This document shows, piece after piece, positions 22,713-35,989 of a stretch of 64,000 nt of DNA. The position numbers and the translations under genes are program-made. The stretch covers positions 17,437,289-17,501,288 of the forward strand of contig NC_045146.1 of the NCBI RefSeq assembly GCF_008831285.2. The letters run 5' to 3'. A model generated the notes under the pieces. That model searched no databases and was not told where the DNA came from. It was given only the letters and a program-made list of their open reading frames with translations. Numbering within the stretch: position 1 is the stretch's first letter; every line of letters starts with the position of its first letter. The stretch is from Nymphaea colorata (lineage: Eukaryota; Streptophyta; Magnoliopsida; Nymphaeales; Nymphaeaceae).

Positions 22713-24534
22713 AAGAGAGAAAAAAAATGAATGATTTGGTGTCATCCAACCATATAATTAGAACCATCCATTTAAAATAGATGGATGGTTTAAAGAAAGA
22801 AAGACAAAGGAAAATGTGTGAACTAATGAAAATATCTATCATCTTTTGCTTATTGTTTTCATCAAAATTCTGACTATCTAAATTCACTCATCTATTTAAT
22901 AAGAGCCGTGTGTCTAAAGCAAACGAATATTAAAACAAAAAAAGGTGTGTAAAATAATACTAGATGACTAATAATTTTTTTCTTTGTTCATCTCTTAACT
23001 TAACCGTTTATCATGACGAATCATTGAAAAGCTAAGAGTCACAATTTAATTTTCTTATATTATATAACACACATATGTGGATGTGTGTGTATGCATGCAC
23101 CCGTCGTTGAAGTGGCATGTGAAGCTGATGGAATTAGATGTTCTAGAAGCATTTGATACTTTGACCCCAAGCTTATTTTTTAATGGCTTCTTCTCTTTTT
23201 TGACAACTCCATTAAAGAACGATAATTAATAGTAGTTTCAAATCTCTAGGCGTTGAGAGGTTTCATAAAGTTGGTGGTGAAGCAGATAGCCGAGGATCTA
23301 AACCGTCTGCGGGTAATGGGGTTGGGGAAGATAGCCGTTACCGGTCTAGAGGAGGTGGGCTGCCTGCCGGTAGTGACTGTCCTCACCAACCGCACTTCCT
23401 GCTTCCAGCCCTTCAATGAGGATGCCGCCTATCACAACCGCCTTCTGCGCAATGCCGTCAATGCCATCAATGCTCGTCCTGGCCCCTCATCAAGTGCAGC
23501 ACTTGTGGTCCTTCCCCTTTACGATGCCTTCCATTTAATACTCTCCGGCCACACTAAGCTCGGTAACTGCTGCCCTTCTTTCATCTCGATTACTGTTAAA
23601 TAGGGTTGTACAATGAGTCAAGCCAATTCAAACTCACTCTAAGTTTAACTCGAGCTTGAGCTTAATTAAAAGAAGTCAAGCTTATAAATGAGTCGGGTAC
23701 AAATTACATGTACTCGACTTGATTAAACTCAAGTAAACTCATTTAATCTAGGTTATCCCCCTTTTTTTATAATTTTCAAACTTAAAACTAAGAAAAGAGT
23801 GCAATGAAGAGTTGGTAAACGAACTTAAAATGTCAAGCTCAAGCCAGGACTCAGTCTATCGAGTTGAGCAAGAGCTGACCATGTATAGTTTGACTCGAGC
23901 TTGAGCCGAGCAATACATGGGTCGAGTTTGTGCTCGACTGACTCATGTACTACACTAATGCTTAACATATCTATCATAGTCTTGAATTTGACCTGAAATC
24001 CACATTTTGTGAGACCTACTGAAACAAACAATAGATTTCCTAATTGTGGATTTCGAATCTTAGTAAAAGTTGAAAGACTTCATTGTTGCATACTCTTAAC
24101 GTTTTGAGATTTAAAAAGATCGTGCCCACAAAATCTTACTCTAGTTTGTTCTTTTTTCTCTCTACTTCAGTAAAAAATCAACGAAGATTTTGACTCTATA
24201 AACACCTAACCGGTTGATTTCGTTCTCCTTATTATAATGAGGAGAAATGTAGTGATCTCAAATCGTTCAGGAATTGTTTTCTTTCTTTTGCTACGAATCT
24301 TTCAACTACTTTCTTTGTCTCTCAGGATCAAGGTTTGAAAATCCATTGCAGCAATGCTGCGTTGGGGTGAATGGTAGTGAATGTGGAAGCATTGAGCAGC
24401 ATGTGAAGCCATCATACACGTTATGCGAAGATCCAAGCAAAGCTTTCTTTTGGGACAGAGTGCACCTCAGTCAGGCTGGTTGGGCCGCCGTCTTCCAATT
24501 CCTTCAACCAACTCTCCAAAGATTTCTCTCATAA
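21184..24534 (+). CDS. GDSL esterase/lipase (At5g03610-like)
   Basis: Coding exons are 21184-21385, 22359-22636, 23250-23562 and 24326-24534, all phase-compatible, giving 333 residues. The four SGNH blocks are intact: nucleophile Ser29 in FVFGDSNVDTGN, block II around 93-103 (MNFAYSGAGVF), Asn146 in SVGGNDY, and Asp308/His311 in FFWDRVH. The family is usually a secreted or vacuolar carboxylester hydrolase; the substrate cannot be predicted. The order of segments, including LPNITTQID and the late CCVGVN Cys pair, is that of the At5g03610 subgroup. The predicted N terminus begins MLGVSVEG and then a His-rich run, without the usual signal peptide of about 25 residues. Either an upstream exon was missed or the secretion signal is lost. 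The frame is open back to 21130 with no other ATG. Intron 1 carries a hAT-type element, intron 2 starts in a microsatellite and intron 3 holds another inverted-ended repeat. Confidence 0.9.
21893..22081. mobile_element. hAT-type non-autonomous element (MITE) in GDSL intron 1
   Basis: A 189-bp element starts CAGTAGCGGAGCTA and ends TTACTCCGCCACTG, which gives imperfect terminal inverted repeats of about 13 bp (CAGTGGCGGAG type, typical of hAT superfamily ends). It is flanked by 8-bp near-direct repeats CACGCTAT (21885-21892) and CATGCTAC (22082-22089), matching at 6 of 8 positions. Eight bases is the hAT target-site duplication length. The interior is AT-rich and non-coding. Confidence 0.7.
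22637..22711. repeat. Composite microsatellite (CT)n(AT)n(AG)n
   Basis: The 5' splice donor of GDSL intron 2 (CAG/GTAATC) runs directly into about 24 bases of CT, about 30 bases of AT, then a GA tract. The tract is an almost perfect palindrome and could fold back on itself in the pre-mRNA right beside the donor. Confidence 0.9.
23602..23955. mobile_element. Inverted-ended repeat rich in GAGCTTGAGC-type words, GDSL intron 3
   Basis: It begins GGGTTGTACAATGAGTCAAG and ends CTGACTCATGTACTACAC. The two ends are imperfect inverted repeats (about 15 of 20). Inside are many ACTCGAGCTTGAGC-type words. A related element lies in the HVA22 intron at about 30.28-30.57 kb. No coding capacity is seen. It is best described as a MITE-like repeat; superfamily unassigned. 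Confidence 0.5.
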
Positions 24535-26329
24535 GAGCTACCCACAATGATCATAGGCTTCAAGTGATCGATTCATGTTTTTTATTCAGGCAAAATTAGT
24601 CCCTTAGATTACTCATGCGCTTCTCAGTTTCTAACTATATCTAAAGAATGTAGAAAGACAAGACATCTTGATTGTTACCTGGTTTATATTGTTGGAAGAG
24701 TTCTCTCTCAAAGTGTAATGTGTTCTCTTGCCTGAAACTTTGAATGCTCTTTTCTAAGGAACTACATAACTAATGGAGAGTTTTCATGATCCAATTTTCC
24801 GTCTATTTGTTCTTCAAGTATACTGCCTCATGGAAAAAAATAGAAACGAGGAATGGCAAAGATTGAACTTCATTGGGGATCTGGAACTCGACACGCTTCA
24901 GATGAAATTAACAAAGAAAGTGGGGAACTCATGTCGCATGGGGGCAAAAAAAAGTTTTGAGCTTCATTTTCCTCATAAACTTCAATCTGTCGTTGATTTT
25001 TGATAGTTGGTTGTTAGTGTAAATTCAGTCAAAATTTGAGAAAAATGTGATATCTAGGAGTCATTTGATAATAGTAATACATTGTTATTGTCCTATGAAT
25101 CTACCAAAAAAAACAGTGATGATCTCTTTTTCTTTTCTTTACTATTTTTTTTCTTTCCACATGAAAGCTTTCAGATGCATTTGATTTGCATGCATGTTGT
25201 AAATGCCATTCGATCCTTCACTTTCGTCACCAATTTCAGTAACATCGAGACAGCTTCACGACGCATGCCTGTCATTAATATTAATGTTCTTCAATATGTC
25301 TTCCTCAATCTTTGTCATTCATTATTCCTTCGTCTCTTGTTAATCAAACGTCTAATCTTGTGATGTTTCGTTTTGTGACCACTCTCACTGATTCATATTA
25401 TTGTCAAGACCTAGCTCGTCAACTTTAATTTAAGCTTAAAAATTAACACCCCATCATATTGTTCTTAAGTGTTCAACTACAGTTAATTTTATGAGCGTGC
25501 ATGAGTGATGAGAAAAAATATCGCTCTCCTTTTCTTTCTCACTTTAGTTCAGTTTCTCAATGCATAATTGCATATGTCAAAAGTTCCAACATTATACAGA
25601 AATTTATTTATGGTAGATTGAAATCAATAATATTGATCGTTCATAAGTTTTAATGGACAAAACCGTATCGATCTTTTCTATATATTAAAAATTGTAATAC
25701 TTTCTCTCAAATTGGGGAGCGTTTGATAAGATTGTTCATCTTACAACTAAAGCAGGTTACAAAACTAATCTAATTGTTGATTGTTGATGAAAGTTTTTAA
25801 AATACCGTTAACGTCTGATCTAAGCTTAAAAACATTAGAAATCTGCTGGAAGATGCACCAACGAGGAGAATGGAATGCCGGATTGACTGTAATAAACAAT
25901 CCGCTTGGATTCCATTTATTAAATAAATAGTAAATACCAAACCAAGAGATTTAGTTTAAAAAACTGACAAAAGTAGGTGGTTTTGAAAAATTAATACACT
26001 TCTTTTTCATTATAATTCAACTGTACATGCATATTTATACAAGTCTCACATGTTTGAACAGAATAATTTAGAAATAAAGATAAAATATTACGTCGATATC
26101 TGGTGATGAAATCTATGCATGCTTCAATTTACATTTATGATATACTCCAAGTCTTCTTTTACAAGTTTTTTTTTTTTAAAAAATGTGAGATTTCACCTCA
26201 CAAAACTGTGTTGGTTTTTCAAATTAATATTATATTTTCAAAGATTGTATATTTTAAGTGGAAACCAAGGTCCCCAGGTAAGGGTGGTGAGCGGATGAAA
26301 GAAGCGACCAAGTGGCGGCCCTTGTGGTA
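24535..26329. other. GDSL 3'UTR and intergenic DNA
   Basis: The 3'UTR of the GDSL gene lies at the left. The rest is AT-rich with poly-T tracts and no supported gene. Confidence 0.4.
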
Positions 26330-26840
26330 ACTTGGCTGGCGTGAATTTTCAAAAGCAGGGAAGTGGGGAGAAGGGCGCCTCTCCGTCCGTTGGCCGGCGT
26401 CCGTCCGATGGTCGCGTCGATCCCTGGCGGCGACGTTTACTGCGTCCTTCTCTTTCTCTTGGGGCCACTCGTCTAGTCTGCCGTTGGATATAGTCTCCCT
26501 CTCTGCGACCCCGAGGCGCCGGCGGCGGTAGCCGGTGTTGGCCATTCGGAGCGGCGATCTCTGTTTCTCCTCCTTTCCGGCGAGGCGGAGATACCGAGAG
26601 GTGTGCACCCCGGCGCTTCGCTTATTCCTTGCCCTCCTCGCACTCTTCCTTCTCGAAATGCTTCCCGAGGAACGCGTCCCTTTCGCTTTTTCTCTTCCGT
26701 CACTGGTTATTTATCGATCCTTTCCGTTATTTTCCTTCATCTTTAAAAACTTCTCTCCGTCTCTCTCTCTCTCTCTCCTTCTCTCTCTCTCGCCTTTCCG
26801 AGATATCGTGCATCTTGTGGAAGCACTAGCGAGAACGAAC
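26330..26840 (+). promoter_or_regulatory. Putative promoter / first non-coding exon of the HVA22-like gene
   Basis: This is a sharply GC-rich island of about 350 bases (about 26330-26680) followed by CT-rich leader-like sequence with (CT)n at 26759-26793. It lies 1.7 kb upstream of the exon that carries the start codon. That exon begins at 28482 after a clear acceptor (TTTCTTTCTCAG) and has about 79 bases of 5'UTR. An intron in the 5'UTR is therefore likely. The open frames on both strands here have no recognisable protein. Confidence 0.45.
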
Positions 26841-28560
26841 TTTTTGAGTAATGTTACTTGTTTTGTCGTTATTTTGTTATTCCCGCGCATGTTTGGGGCA
26901 ATTTTTGTCGTAAGAATCCTTTCGTTGTTTTTGTCTTTAACATAATTTTTATTTTGCCTGTCGTCTTCATTCTCATTTCCGGTATGCTGAAGAATTCCGT
27001 CATCAAGCTTACTTTTTTCGCATTTCGGGATGTGATTTTTGCTTTTGTTCTCCAGTGTCCGTCCATGTTTTAACTCGATTTTTTTGCCATTCGGACTGCC
27101 TTTTGGGGGAAATTCGTGTGGCTTGCTGAAATTGCAATCCAGAAGAAGGCTTTCCTTCTATTTGTAGCTATTGAAAGTTGTGGTTGGACTATTTCTACGA
27201 CTGTTTGCAGTATGCTGTCGAAGCCGTGGATTATAATGCTATGTTGACTGCTTGTTTCTGGCGTTCAAAGGATTTTCTGTTTGTCGTTTTCTTTTCAGTT
27301 TAGTTTGGATAGTTCATATTTTGACAGTTGGTTTGTAGCCGAATCTGCGGAGATGCTACCCTCCGTGGACTTCTATAGCTTTGGGATCCTAGTTATTTCA
27401 GCATTCATTTTGCATATTGGTCGATTTAATTTTTCTTCGGTTGTCTATTTGCAAAAGAGAAAATGCGGGTAGAAAATGGTTTTCCCTTGATATCTGCTGT
27501 TCCGGGGAAAATTTTATTTGAATCTGGTTCTAGTAACGGTGGGCTTCACGAGTTCTTTACCTGTCGGTTAATTTTCTGACAAATTTTTTTGAGGTCACGA
27601 ATTTAATTTGATCGCCTTGAATTGGTGAGAGTGTAACAGTGTGGCGGTTTTCCATTTCGTTTCCTAGTTCGTGCAATATATTTGCAACTCTGATCTTCGG
27701 TTCAGCTGCCTTTTTTCGTTCACCATTCCTTTCTCCATGTTTTTTCCATCTGATCCATCGTAAATGTCTTTCTAGGTTTTACAATAGTAATCTCTCTCTC
27801 TCTCTCTCTCTCTTTTTCTCGCTTCGGGTTTGCTTTTTTGCATGTTCTTTTCCTTGATATTTTCCCCACACTTTGTAACGATTATGAATTGTTTTGCATT
27901 TCCTTGTTCAGAAGTTTCTAAAAGGCCTTCACATAGCAGTTTTCTGCTTATATCTTTTACTTGACACGTTCTTTATGGAGAAATGAAGATATATGGCTTT
28001 TCATTATTGAAATCTGATATTCTTCTTGGGTGCATGATGCATGCTGTAATGCTTCTAAATTAACATCCTCTTTTTCCCTTTCCTGGTAGTAAGCAGATGT
28101 ATCTATTGCCAAAAGGCAGTTCTTGATTGTTTCACCATGCATTTGAAGATAGCAGGCAGATGGTGTTCTTCATATGATTTGGTAGTTTTGATGGTGTTCT
28201 TTCATTTTTTTTCGCTTTTTCTCATTCTTATATTGTTACTAATATGAGCAGAGTCCCTTTAGAAAATATTATTTGAAAAAGGTTATTAAATATTTGATTC
28301 TGTATTTTTTTTGTACGGCATTCAAATCTTCATGGATATCTTATGTTTCCTCATTTGAGTATTCTTTATTGGTGTATCTGTGGCCTGATCAGCCAGCTGT
28401 TCACTCAACCTGCCCCTCGACATATTTTTCCCATTCATTGACTTCCATTTTGTGCTTACTTTTCTTTACTTTCTTTCTCAGGCTTCCTGAGGATCTGAGG
28501 GTGTATGATATTCCTTTCTTCAACTTGGGAAACTTTTTTAATCTCTGTTACACACCAAAC

Positions 28561-31500
28561 ATGATGGGGTCCTTCATCACCAGAGGTCTTGTGTATGTAC
28601 CCATCTATGCTTGTTGTTTTGATCTTCCTTTCTCACTTAGTGCTGGTTAGCTTCAGTTCCTTTTGTTATTTTTTGTAGGATGGTTCTTGGTTATACATAT
28701 CCTGCTTATGAGTGCTTCAAGACTGTGGAAAAGAACAAACCTGAAATTGAAAATTTAAGGTTCTGGTGTCAATACTGGTATGCATATTTCTTACATGTAT
28801 AATTTTAAAAAATGCAGAAAAGAGATACTTTATAGACCACAAATAATTGATTAATGATTACACTATCTCCTATTCAAGCACTTCAAACTTGAACTGAATA
28901 TCCCATGACTTCTGCAGGATTATAGCTGCAATGCTGACAGTGTTTGAGAGATTTGGAGATGCTTTTATATCATGGTATTGTTTCCTGGAAAAAAAAAAGA
29001 CTTGCTATTATTATCACTTTCCAAGCCGCACTGTTTCTCTAATTGTTATACCCTATTCATCTTTGAAGGGTGCCAATGTATGAGGAAGCCAAGTTGGCAT
29101 TCTTTATCTATCTGTGGTACCCTAGAACGAAGGTATTACTTGAGAGCAATCCACAAGCTTCTGGTTAATGGTAACATCTTTAGTATTTATCGGATTTTTC
29201 TTGCTTCCTTTCATTTTATAGGGAACAACTTATGTGTACCAGACATTTTTGAGGCCATATCTTTCAAAGCATGAAACAGAAATTGATCACAACTTGCTTG
29301 AACTAAGAGTGAGAGCAGGCGACATGGCTGTTCTTTACTGGCAGAAAGCAGCAAGCTATGGTCAGACAAGATTTTTTGAAATTCTACAATATGTTGCATC
29401 ACAATCATCAAGTCCTCGCCCATTGCAGGTATTCATTGATCACATTAAATAGGTCTTACTCATCCATCATTGAGGATGATTAACAAAACCAATGCTTCAT
29501 CTAAAACACTTAGGACTCCATTTTGCTTATAAGATTGCCTGTTTGGCTAGCTAAATCAGTTTCATATTTCTAAGTCGAGTCTTGTTCTCTTGTGACATGA
29601 GCTTTAGAACCATTTTATTATTCGTTATCTGATAAGATCTGATTCTTTGTTGTTTGGGATGCTCTAATTTACTTGGGTACTCCTACTAAACCTAACAGGT
29701 TGGTTTTATGTTTCAAATTCAGGAATATCAACTTAGTGATCATGCTTTTGTGGTATGTGATTGGGACTTGAAATAGTCAAGGACTTTATTTTCATGGAAG
29801 GGCTGGACAGACTAGCCAAAATTGGGGCTAATATGAATGTCAGCTAGGTTCTGCAGCCACACTAGTATTTTTTTCATGTAAATACTGAGTTGTTCCGTTG
29901 GTAGAATGCTCATGGCTTGAGAATGACAAAATGAGCACATGGTCTGTAACTCGTAACAATTGCTGACCCAGAAAGTGTATTCCTGAGAGTGCAAGTCTGT
30001 TTATCCTTAAAAAAGACCTGTTGCAATAAGATCTGTTGCAATGACATCATCACAAACTAATCTGCATATCAGAAGAAATGACAAAGATCAAAATCCTTGT
30101 GGATTCCAAATTAGATTTAATTTGTTATGGCTTTCCATTGCCATAGAGCCGTTTACTATGGTTGCACAAAATGGCTTGCTCCTTGGATTTGGCTGCCCAC
30201 ATGCCCACTATCAAGATTAAACGTTTGGTCTTTTCCTCTTTTCTTAAGTCCTCTTCATAACTCCAACTGTATGTAGGGGTGTCACGAGCTGAGCTTAAGT
30301 GGAGTTGGTCTAACTCAAACACGGCTCAAGTCATATAAGATCCAGCTCGAACTCAACCTGAGGATACGTTATAAAAAGGATTGAGGGTTTCAAATTTTCT
30401 ACCTGCATCTTTTTAATGAACCAAACTGAGCCTAAAGGGTTTAACCGAGTTGAGCTTACCTTGTTCGATACTTTTCTAACTCAAACTCGACTCATTTGTT
30501 AAATGAGTCCAGCTTGAGCCGAGTTTATACAAGTTGAGCCGACCTTGATCTACTCAGCTCGTTGGACAGCCTATAACCATATGGGCTATGTAGAATGCCC
30601 AAGCTTATAGGATTAAAGGAACCTATAAAGTCAATGTTTAGTAAGATTCATGAGAGTTTTAAAAATTGAGTGTCTTTGCTTTTTGAACTCATAATGTCTG
30701 ATCTAGACAACACATTTTCATGATTCTTTCCCACATTTTCAAACATTTCACATTCATTTATTTGATTAACTTAATATAGAGGTGTCTATTTGTGAACCTA
30801 GAGTTTCTTTTTGCAAAATATATGGACCAAAAAATGATAAATTTAGACTGTAGAGTTTCTTTTTGCAAGATATAGAGGAAGAAGTTACAAATCTCTTTCT
30901 ATCCATGCTGGTGATCAATATATCAATATGATCAAATAATTCACAAGTTGTAAATCAACTTTTTGAAAAAACTTAGCAATTATAGGAAGGTACTTTATAT
31001 ACATGGCAAGTTGTTGTGAGCCATTTGATTTCAATGATCTAATGATTTTGTAATTTGGCTCTCATAGTCTTCATATTTCCTAGTGCAAGTATTCCATGAC
31101 CTTTATATAATGTGGGGAGCAAAATGTCTAATTAAATTGCATAAGAGACTTATATTTTCTCGTGTCAAATGTGTCTTTTTAAGTCAAACTACTGGTGTTG
31201 TAACATTTCATTTTAAAAGAAGCGCTTTTGATGTGGCAACAAGCTGAAAATGACTCCTGATGTTCTTTGATATGGTCATAACATCATTTTTATCTCAAAT
31301 ATAATTTTCATGTTCTCACAAATCAAATCATGGGTATGTTGTACATGATCCTTTGGTAAAATTTAGGCAGGGATCTTGATATCATTCTTAGGTTTTAACA
31401 AGTGAGGTTTTCTTGGGTATTTTTCTGCAAAGTTATTCTTGAGAAATGAAAAACAATCTAGTTAAAAATAAAATAAATGAGAAACTAATAGGAAAACATA

Positions 31501-34216
31501 AAAAAGAGAAAAAAAATTTAATAATGATAAATGTGATGGTAAATAATCTTATTTAAGTTTAAAATTGAACCCATAATGATATTAATGCAAAAAAAGAGAA
31601 AATTGAAAAAATTGTAAAAAAAATTTATCCTCGCATTTTTTCCAAAAAAACATCTTTTTTACTTTTTTCGTTTTTCTCGTTTTTTTTATAATATCACGAT
31701 ATTTTTGAAAATATTGTGATATGTCTGACTGTTGTTCGAACTTTAACACTCTACAACTCATGAGACTTCAAATTGTAGAATTGAGAAATCATGGTTCTGC
31801 ATAAAAAATGATGAACCTTTTCTACCAAATTGATATTTTTTTATTAATGAAAATAAAAATCATGTGAACTTAAAGGTTGCACCTATAGATTTTAGTTTAG
31901 AATCTTTAGGTTTTAGCAGAGATATATGCAAATCTGTATGTCCATACGTGTGTGTGTGTGTGTGTGAGATAGAGAGAGATACGTGTAGCTGCTAACTGGT
32001 TGAGAATTTCTAACCATTGGAAAGTGGCAAAGAGGAACCTAGAAACAACAGCTTGGTGGTAGCAGTTGCAAGTGCCACTAAAATCCTTGAGTCTTTAGCA
32101 GCACTCAGACATAGCTGAACGATGTTACACAATTCTTCTGGAGTTATGCTTTGTTGCTTCTGTTTTTTATGGTGCTCCAGTTTGGGAATTTTTCTACTCA
32201 TCCTCTTGGCTGTTCTGAGAATTGCAATATATTTGACATCTCTTTTGAATTCTAAGCGACTTACAGATGCTAGTAGAGGAGGTGGGTAGGGTTTGTCTCG
32301 TTGAGTTACCCATTGCTTTAACCTAAAACTAAAATTGATCTGTTCTTTGATTTTGGTTTGTTAATCTTGTCTAAAATGAAACAGAACTTTAACTATGTGA
32401 GTGCCCTTTTCATAGATTGACACCTAAGAAGAAAGAAACTAGTGTTATACACCAGTAAAATTAGTATTGATCAGATATGATTTCATTATCTTGCCAAAGT
32501 ATCAGCTTACCAACTGACTTGTGCTTCAGTCAGAAATGAAAAGGGGACTCGTCTCATCTGCTCCTAAATATGATTTGAAATACAAATGATGTGCTGTAAA
32601 AGAATGTTTGGGTACGGTTAGTTATTGAGGTACATGTTCATAATGACAACTGTGTTGTTTTTCCATTTGGTGATAGACTGATAGTTTGTTCTTGGTGCTT
32701 GTAAGAGTTTTGCCATTTTTGTAGCAATGGGAATAACATGTGGGCATGAAAAAAGTACTGTCATCGGAGCAGGTCTAGTTGGTCCTAGTCGTCAATTTTG
32801 TTACCCTTTTTATGGGTATAAATTATTGGTGAGGCCTGGATTTGAATGACGTACATTCTTTACTTTTCCTAAAAGTGGATGAGTAAATTGCCTTCAAGCA
32901 TAAACTATTGATGCTTCCTGGGAATATGTTGGGCTGTGAATATTGGATGAGAATTCAGGAAATGATGGTGAGAACTGAGAAGTGACATGCCTTTCCAGTT
33001 TCCAGGATCTACTACTTAGGCCTGAATTTGGATTGTCTTCTCTAGTTGAGCATGTTCACTAGTAGCATCCGAGTCCATTGGCTATCTTAGATCGACTTTA
33101 GTTAAATGGTCTTACGATGGAGTACTTGACAACCAATAACCGATAGGCTAAATGGCTTCCATTTTGTTGCTAGGATTTACTTAAGAAGTGAATTTGCTTC
33201 TTGTTTGCTTGGTGGACTTTGTGCTTGTGGTATTATTCTCTTGCGGCACAACCTGAATCCTTTTCTTTGAAATTTATAAATATTGTTAGCAAACATTGAA
33301 CCTCTGGGTTCAGCAAACTTTTCTGTTAAGACAGTTGTGAAGTTAAATATCATCTGGACCTTATAGAGCAGAATTTAACTATTGAAGTGCCTACTATGCC
33401 TCCAAATGGATGCCTTGGAACTTGCATGATAACAACAGATGCTGCAACAACCAAATGGATGTTGCTGGAATTGGAGGATTTGCATGTGACGTTAGATTTC
33501 ATTGAAACTCTGTAGGGATCTCTGAAGTTCTTTCCAAACTCTATTATTTTCATGTTGTCTTGTTCGGTAATGAGTTTAAAGGTTCATTTGTTTTCTGTTT
33601 GAGCCATTACACAATCTACAGTCCTCATCATGATTATCGCCTGAGATGTATGGAAGGTCATAGCTAGATATTTGAGATGTATGGAGGCTCATAGCTCTAT
33701 GTAACCATTTGAATATTATCCAAAACACTGCAGCAACAGCAACAAACAAGCTCACAGCCTGTGAGGCAGTCTCGGGCGGCTTCAGCAGCTCACCAACCTG
33801 TTAGGCAGCAAGGTGACCAGGCACCTCCACATGGGGGTGGAACTTCTCCTACAAAACAGAAGCAGGGGCCAGTTAGGGATGCTGCTATCGTACCATCTTC
33901 ACAGGCTTCAGTGGCTCCACAGGCCAAGCAACCTTCTCCACAGCCTCGGTCTCCATCAGCTTCACAACCTCAGGGCCAACCAAAGACGACATCCTCTGGG
34001 TCAGCCGCTTCAGGAACACAGCAAATGCCTTCTTCATCAACTGTAACACCTCCTCTCCCAAGCGATGCAGGAAAAACTCCTGCAGGAACAGCACCGGCAG
34101 TGACAAAAGATGGAACTGCCCCTGTTTCAGAGAATGTGGTCATCGAAGATAGTATTCGGGTAACCCGTGGGAGGCTAAGAAGGATCCGTGGCATAGGGAA
34201 ACAGAACGGTGTATAG
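28561..34216 (+). CDS. HVA22-like: HVA22-like (TB2/DP1, REEP family) protein with Q/P/S-rich tail
   Basis: Coding exons are 28561-28592, 28679-28777, 28918-28974, 29069-29132, 29222-29428 and 33734-34216: 313 residues in consistent phase. Residues 1-105 form the TB2/DP1/HVA22 domain: start MMGSFITRGLV, YTYPAYECFKTVEKN, RFWCQYW, FERFGDAFISWVPMYEEAKL, FFIYLWYPRTKGT and then YVYQTFLRPYLSKHE. The hydrophobic hairpins are those that bend ER membranes in this family. Residues about 105-153 (RAGDMAVLYWQKAASYGQTR) are typical of the long HVA22i/j/k type. Exon 6 (from residue 154) encodes a disordered tail rich in Gln, Pro, Ser and Ala, ending in basic RVTRGRLRRIRG. In plants these proteins act at the ER in tubule shaping, vesicle traffic and stress responses. 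The second in-frame ATG (28564) could also start translation. Intron 5 is 4.3 kb and holds repeats. Confidence 0.94.
30276..30572. mobile_element. Inverted-ended repeat in HVA22 intron 5
   Basis: It begins GGGGTGTCACGAGCTGAGC and ends CAGCTCGTTGGACAGCCT. The reverse complement of the end (AGGCTGTCCAACGAGCTG) pairs with the start over about 18 bases with small gaps. The interior contains repeated GAGTTGAGC and ACTCGACTCA-type words, as in the GDSL intron 3 element. Non-coding MITE-like repeat. Confidence 0.55.
30573..33733. other. Remainder of HVA22 intron 5, no internal gene
   Basis: AT-rich intronic sequence with A/T homopolymer tracts near 31.5-31.7 kb and a (GT)n run at about 31950-31968. 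No exon or nested gene was found. Confidence 0.5.
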
Positions 34217-35989
34217 CTTCTTTTTCTTTGTTTCCCCATGTTTACTGGTTAGTTTCTAGACAGTTTGCAGTTGCATTCTGAAATGCTTTCATGGAAGATG
34301 GAAATCAATTAGTGATTTAGAATTTTAGTGAATCTTAGTTTGAACTTAGTGACTTCTTTGATCGGATGTCGTCTGAAATCAGCTTCTGATGCTTTCGTCG
34401 TGGCGTGGAATTTAAAGTAATAGCATCCACCTCTTTACTTTCACACGCCTTTGATGATATACAGAAAGGCCCTGATTCTGTTCAATCGCAGAGAGAATTT
34501 CATCACGTCCACGTGTTCTGTCGACCTGTCTGATATTCGATGCGTGGACCGCCTCCCAGCTGAATAATTGGTGGTTGAGATTCACCGAGGAGGGATATGC
34601 ATTAATCATCACATCTCGTACTCCAACCAAAAACTCCAAGATCTGTAATCCCTTTTTTTGGTTTGCTTGGATCTTCATGAACCGGTTGCGTGTTTGACTT
34701 GCTTGAGTAAGAATTTGTTGGACTTTGTACTTGTTCCGATGTCAATTTATCATGCCTAGGTCACTTGGGGCGGGCAGATGAAACGACCAGCTCCTTGTCA
34801 GTTCGGGTTGGCTCACAAGAAGCTCTTTGGGAGCGGTTCATTATAGAGTCGGGCCAAGTACTGGAAGAGGCCAAATATGAAATCAGGATGTTCCGATCAT
34901 ATTCAAGCCCAAATCATATTTTTTAGGTGTCGAGAACATAATTCGTAGTTTGATTCTTCACAAATGCTTAGTGATAAACACATCAAATGTTGTATTTATG
35001 AAACTGTTAAGGGGATGTCGTTTGGTAGTAGAAACATTTTATGAGTATCTTATAAATCTACTCAAAAAAATGAGTGTTTTATAAATTTACTTCAAAAATT
35101 AGGATAAATTCATGTAACATTAGAACTATTGTTCCATTATTAATATGCCACTTAGAATTATTGTTTTATGAACCGACCTGTCCTTAAGGCAAATTCATAA
35201 GACATTCACTCATAAAACAAAAGACACTCATAAAGTATCCCTATTATGACACTATTCAAGAACCGGCCGGTCTTTTTATTTGGTGCAAATGTTTTCTCCT
35301 CAATTATGACACGATTTGACTCTTTCACATGCACTTTACATTGGGATCTTGCTTTTTCCCTTTCTTTTCTAACTTCTTGTTAGAGCTCACTTCCTTTACT
35401 TCCTACTTTGCTTCCACTTTATGCCCTACTTTCCATTTCTATCCTGCCTTTAGATAACTGGAATTTATAATATTGCCCTCATGTAGATACATATGATTTT
35501 CAAATAAATGCAGTGGGATTGACGATCAAGGCTGGAGGCATCATTTACTTTTTATGTTAGTTATAAGGAATATTTTAAACTAGATGACTATATGTGTGTT
35601 TATTAATGCAAATCTCGAGCTTGTTGGTCCTCAATATGGCAAGCAAGGGAGACAGGCCTCGTTGGCGTTGAAAATCGAAACCATATTGGTTTAAAATATA
35701 AATGTTTCCATTCTTTGAAACTACATCCTTCTTTGAAACCATATTTATTTTTGTAATCACACTTGGTTTCTGATAAGAACCACATTTTTCATAAAACCTA
35801 TCAAATTTGGGTTCAAAACAGACTTTCATCAACTTGAAGATAAAAAATCTTGATTAAAATTATAAACAAATAATATAGTTATAGATGATAATATTGAAAA
35901 TGATTTTATTTTAATGTTTAATTAAGTAAAACCCGTAACCCTTGAGGTTGTACCATTAAGCTTCTAATGTTCTTGCTTAGTTTGAGTTT
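34217..35989. other. HVA22 3'UTR and intergenic DNA
   Basis: The 3'UTR is followed by intergenic sequence. On the minus strand, 34642-34412 is open after an acceptor-like GGGATTACAG (residues include HQLFSWEAVHASNIRQVDRT). No family is recognised and no partner exon was found. The rest holds nothing recognisable. Confidence 0.35.

Noticed and set aside
22633..22887. Frame with alternating Tyr-Ile and Arg-Glu residues
   Set aside because: Direct translation of the (AT)n and (GA)n microsatellite.
26219..26703. Arg-rich minus-strand frames over the GC island
   Set aside because: Open only because of GC content. They lie antisense to the probable first exon of the HVA22-like gene and have no recognisable family.
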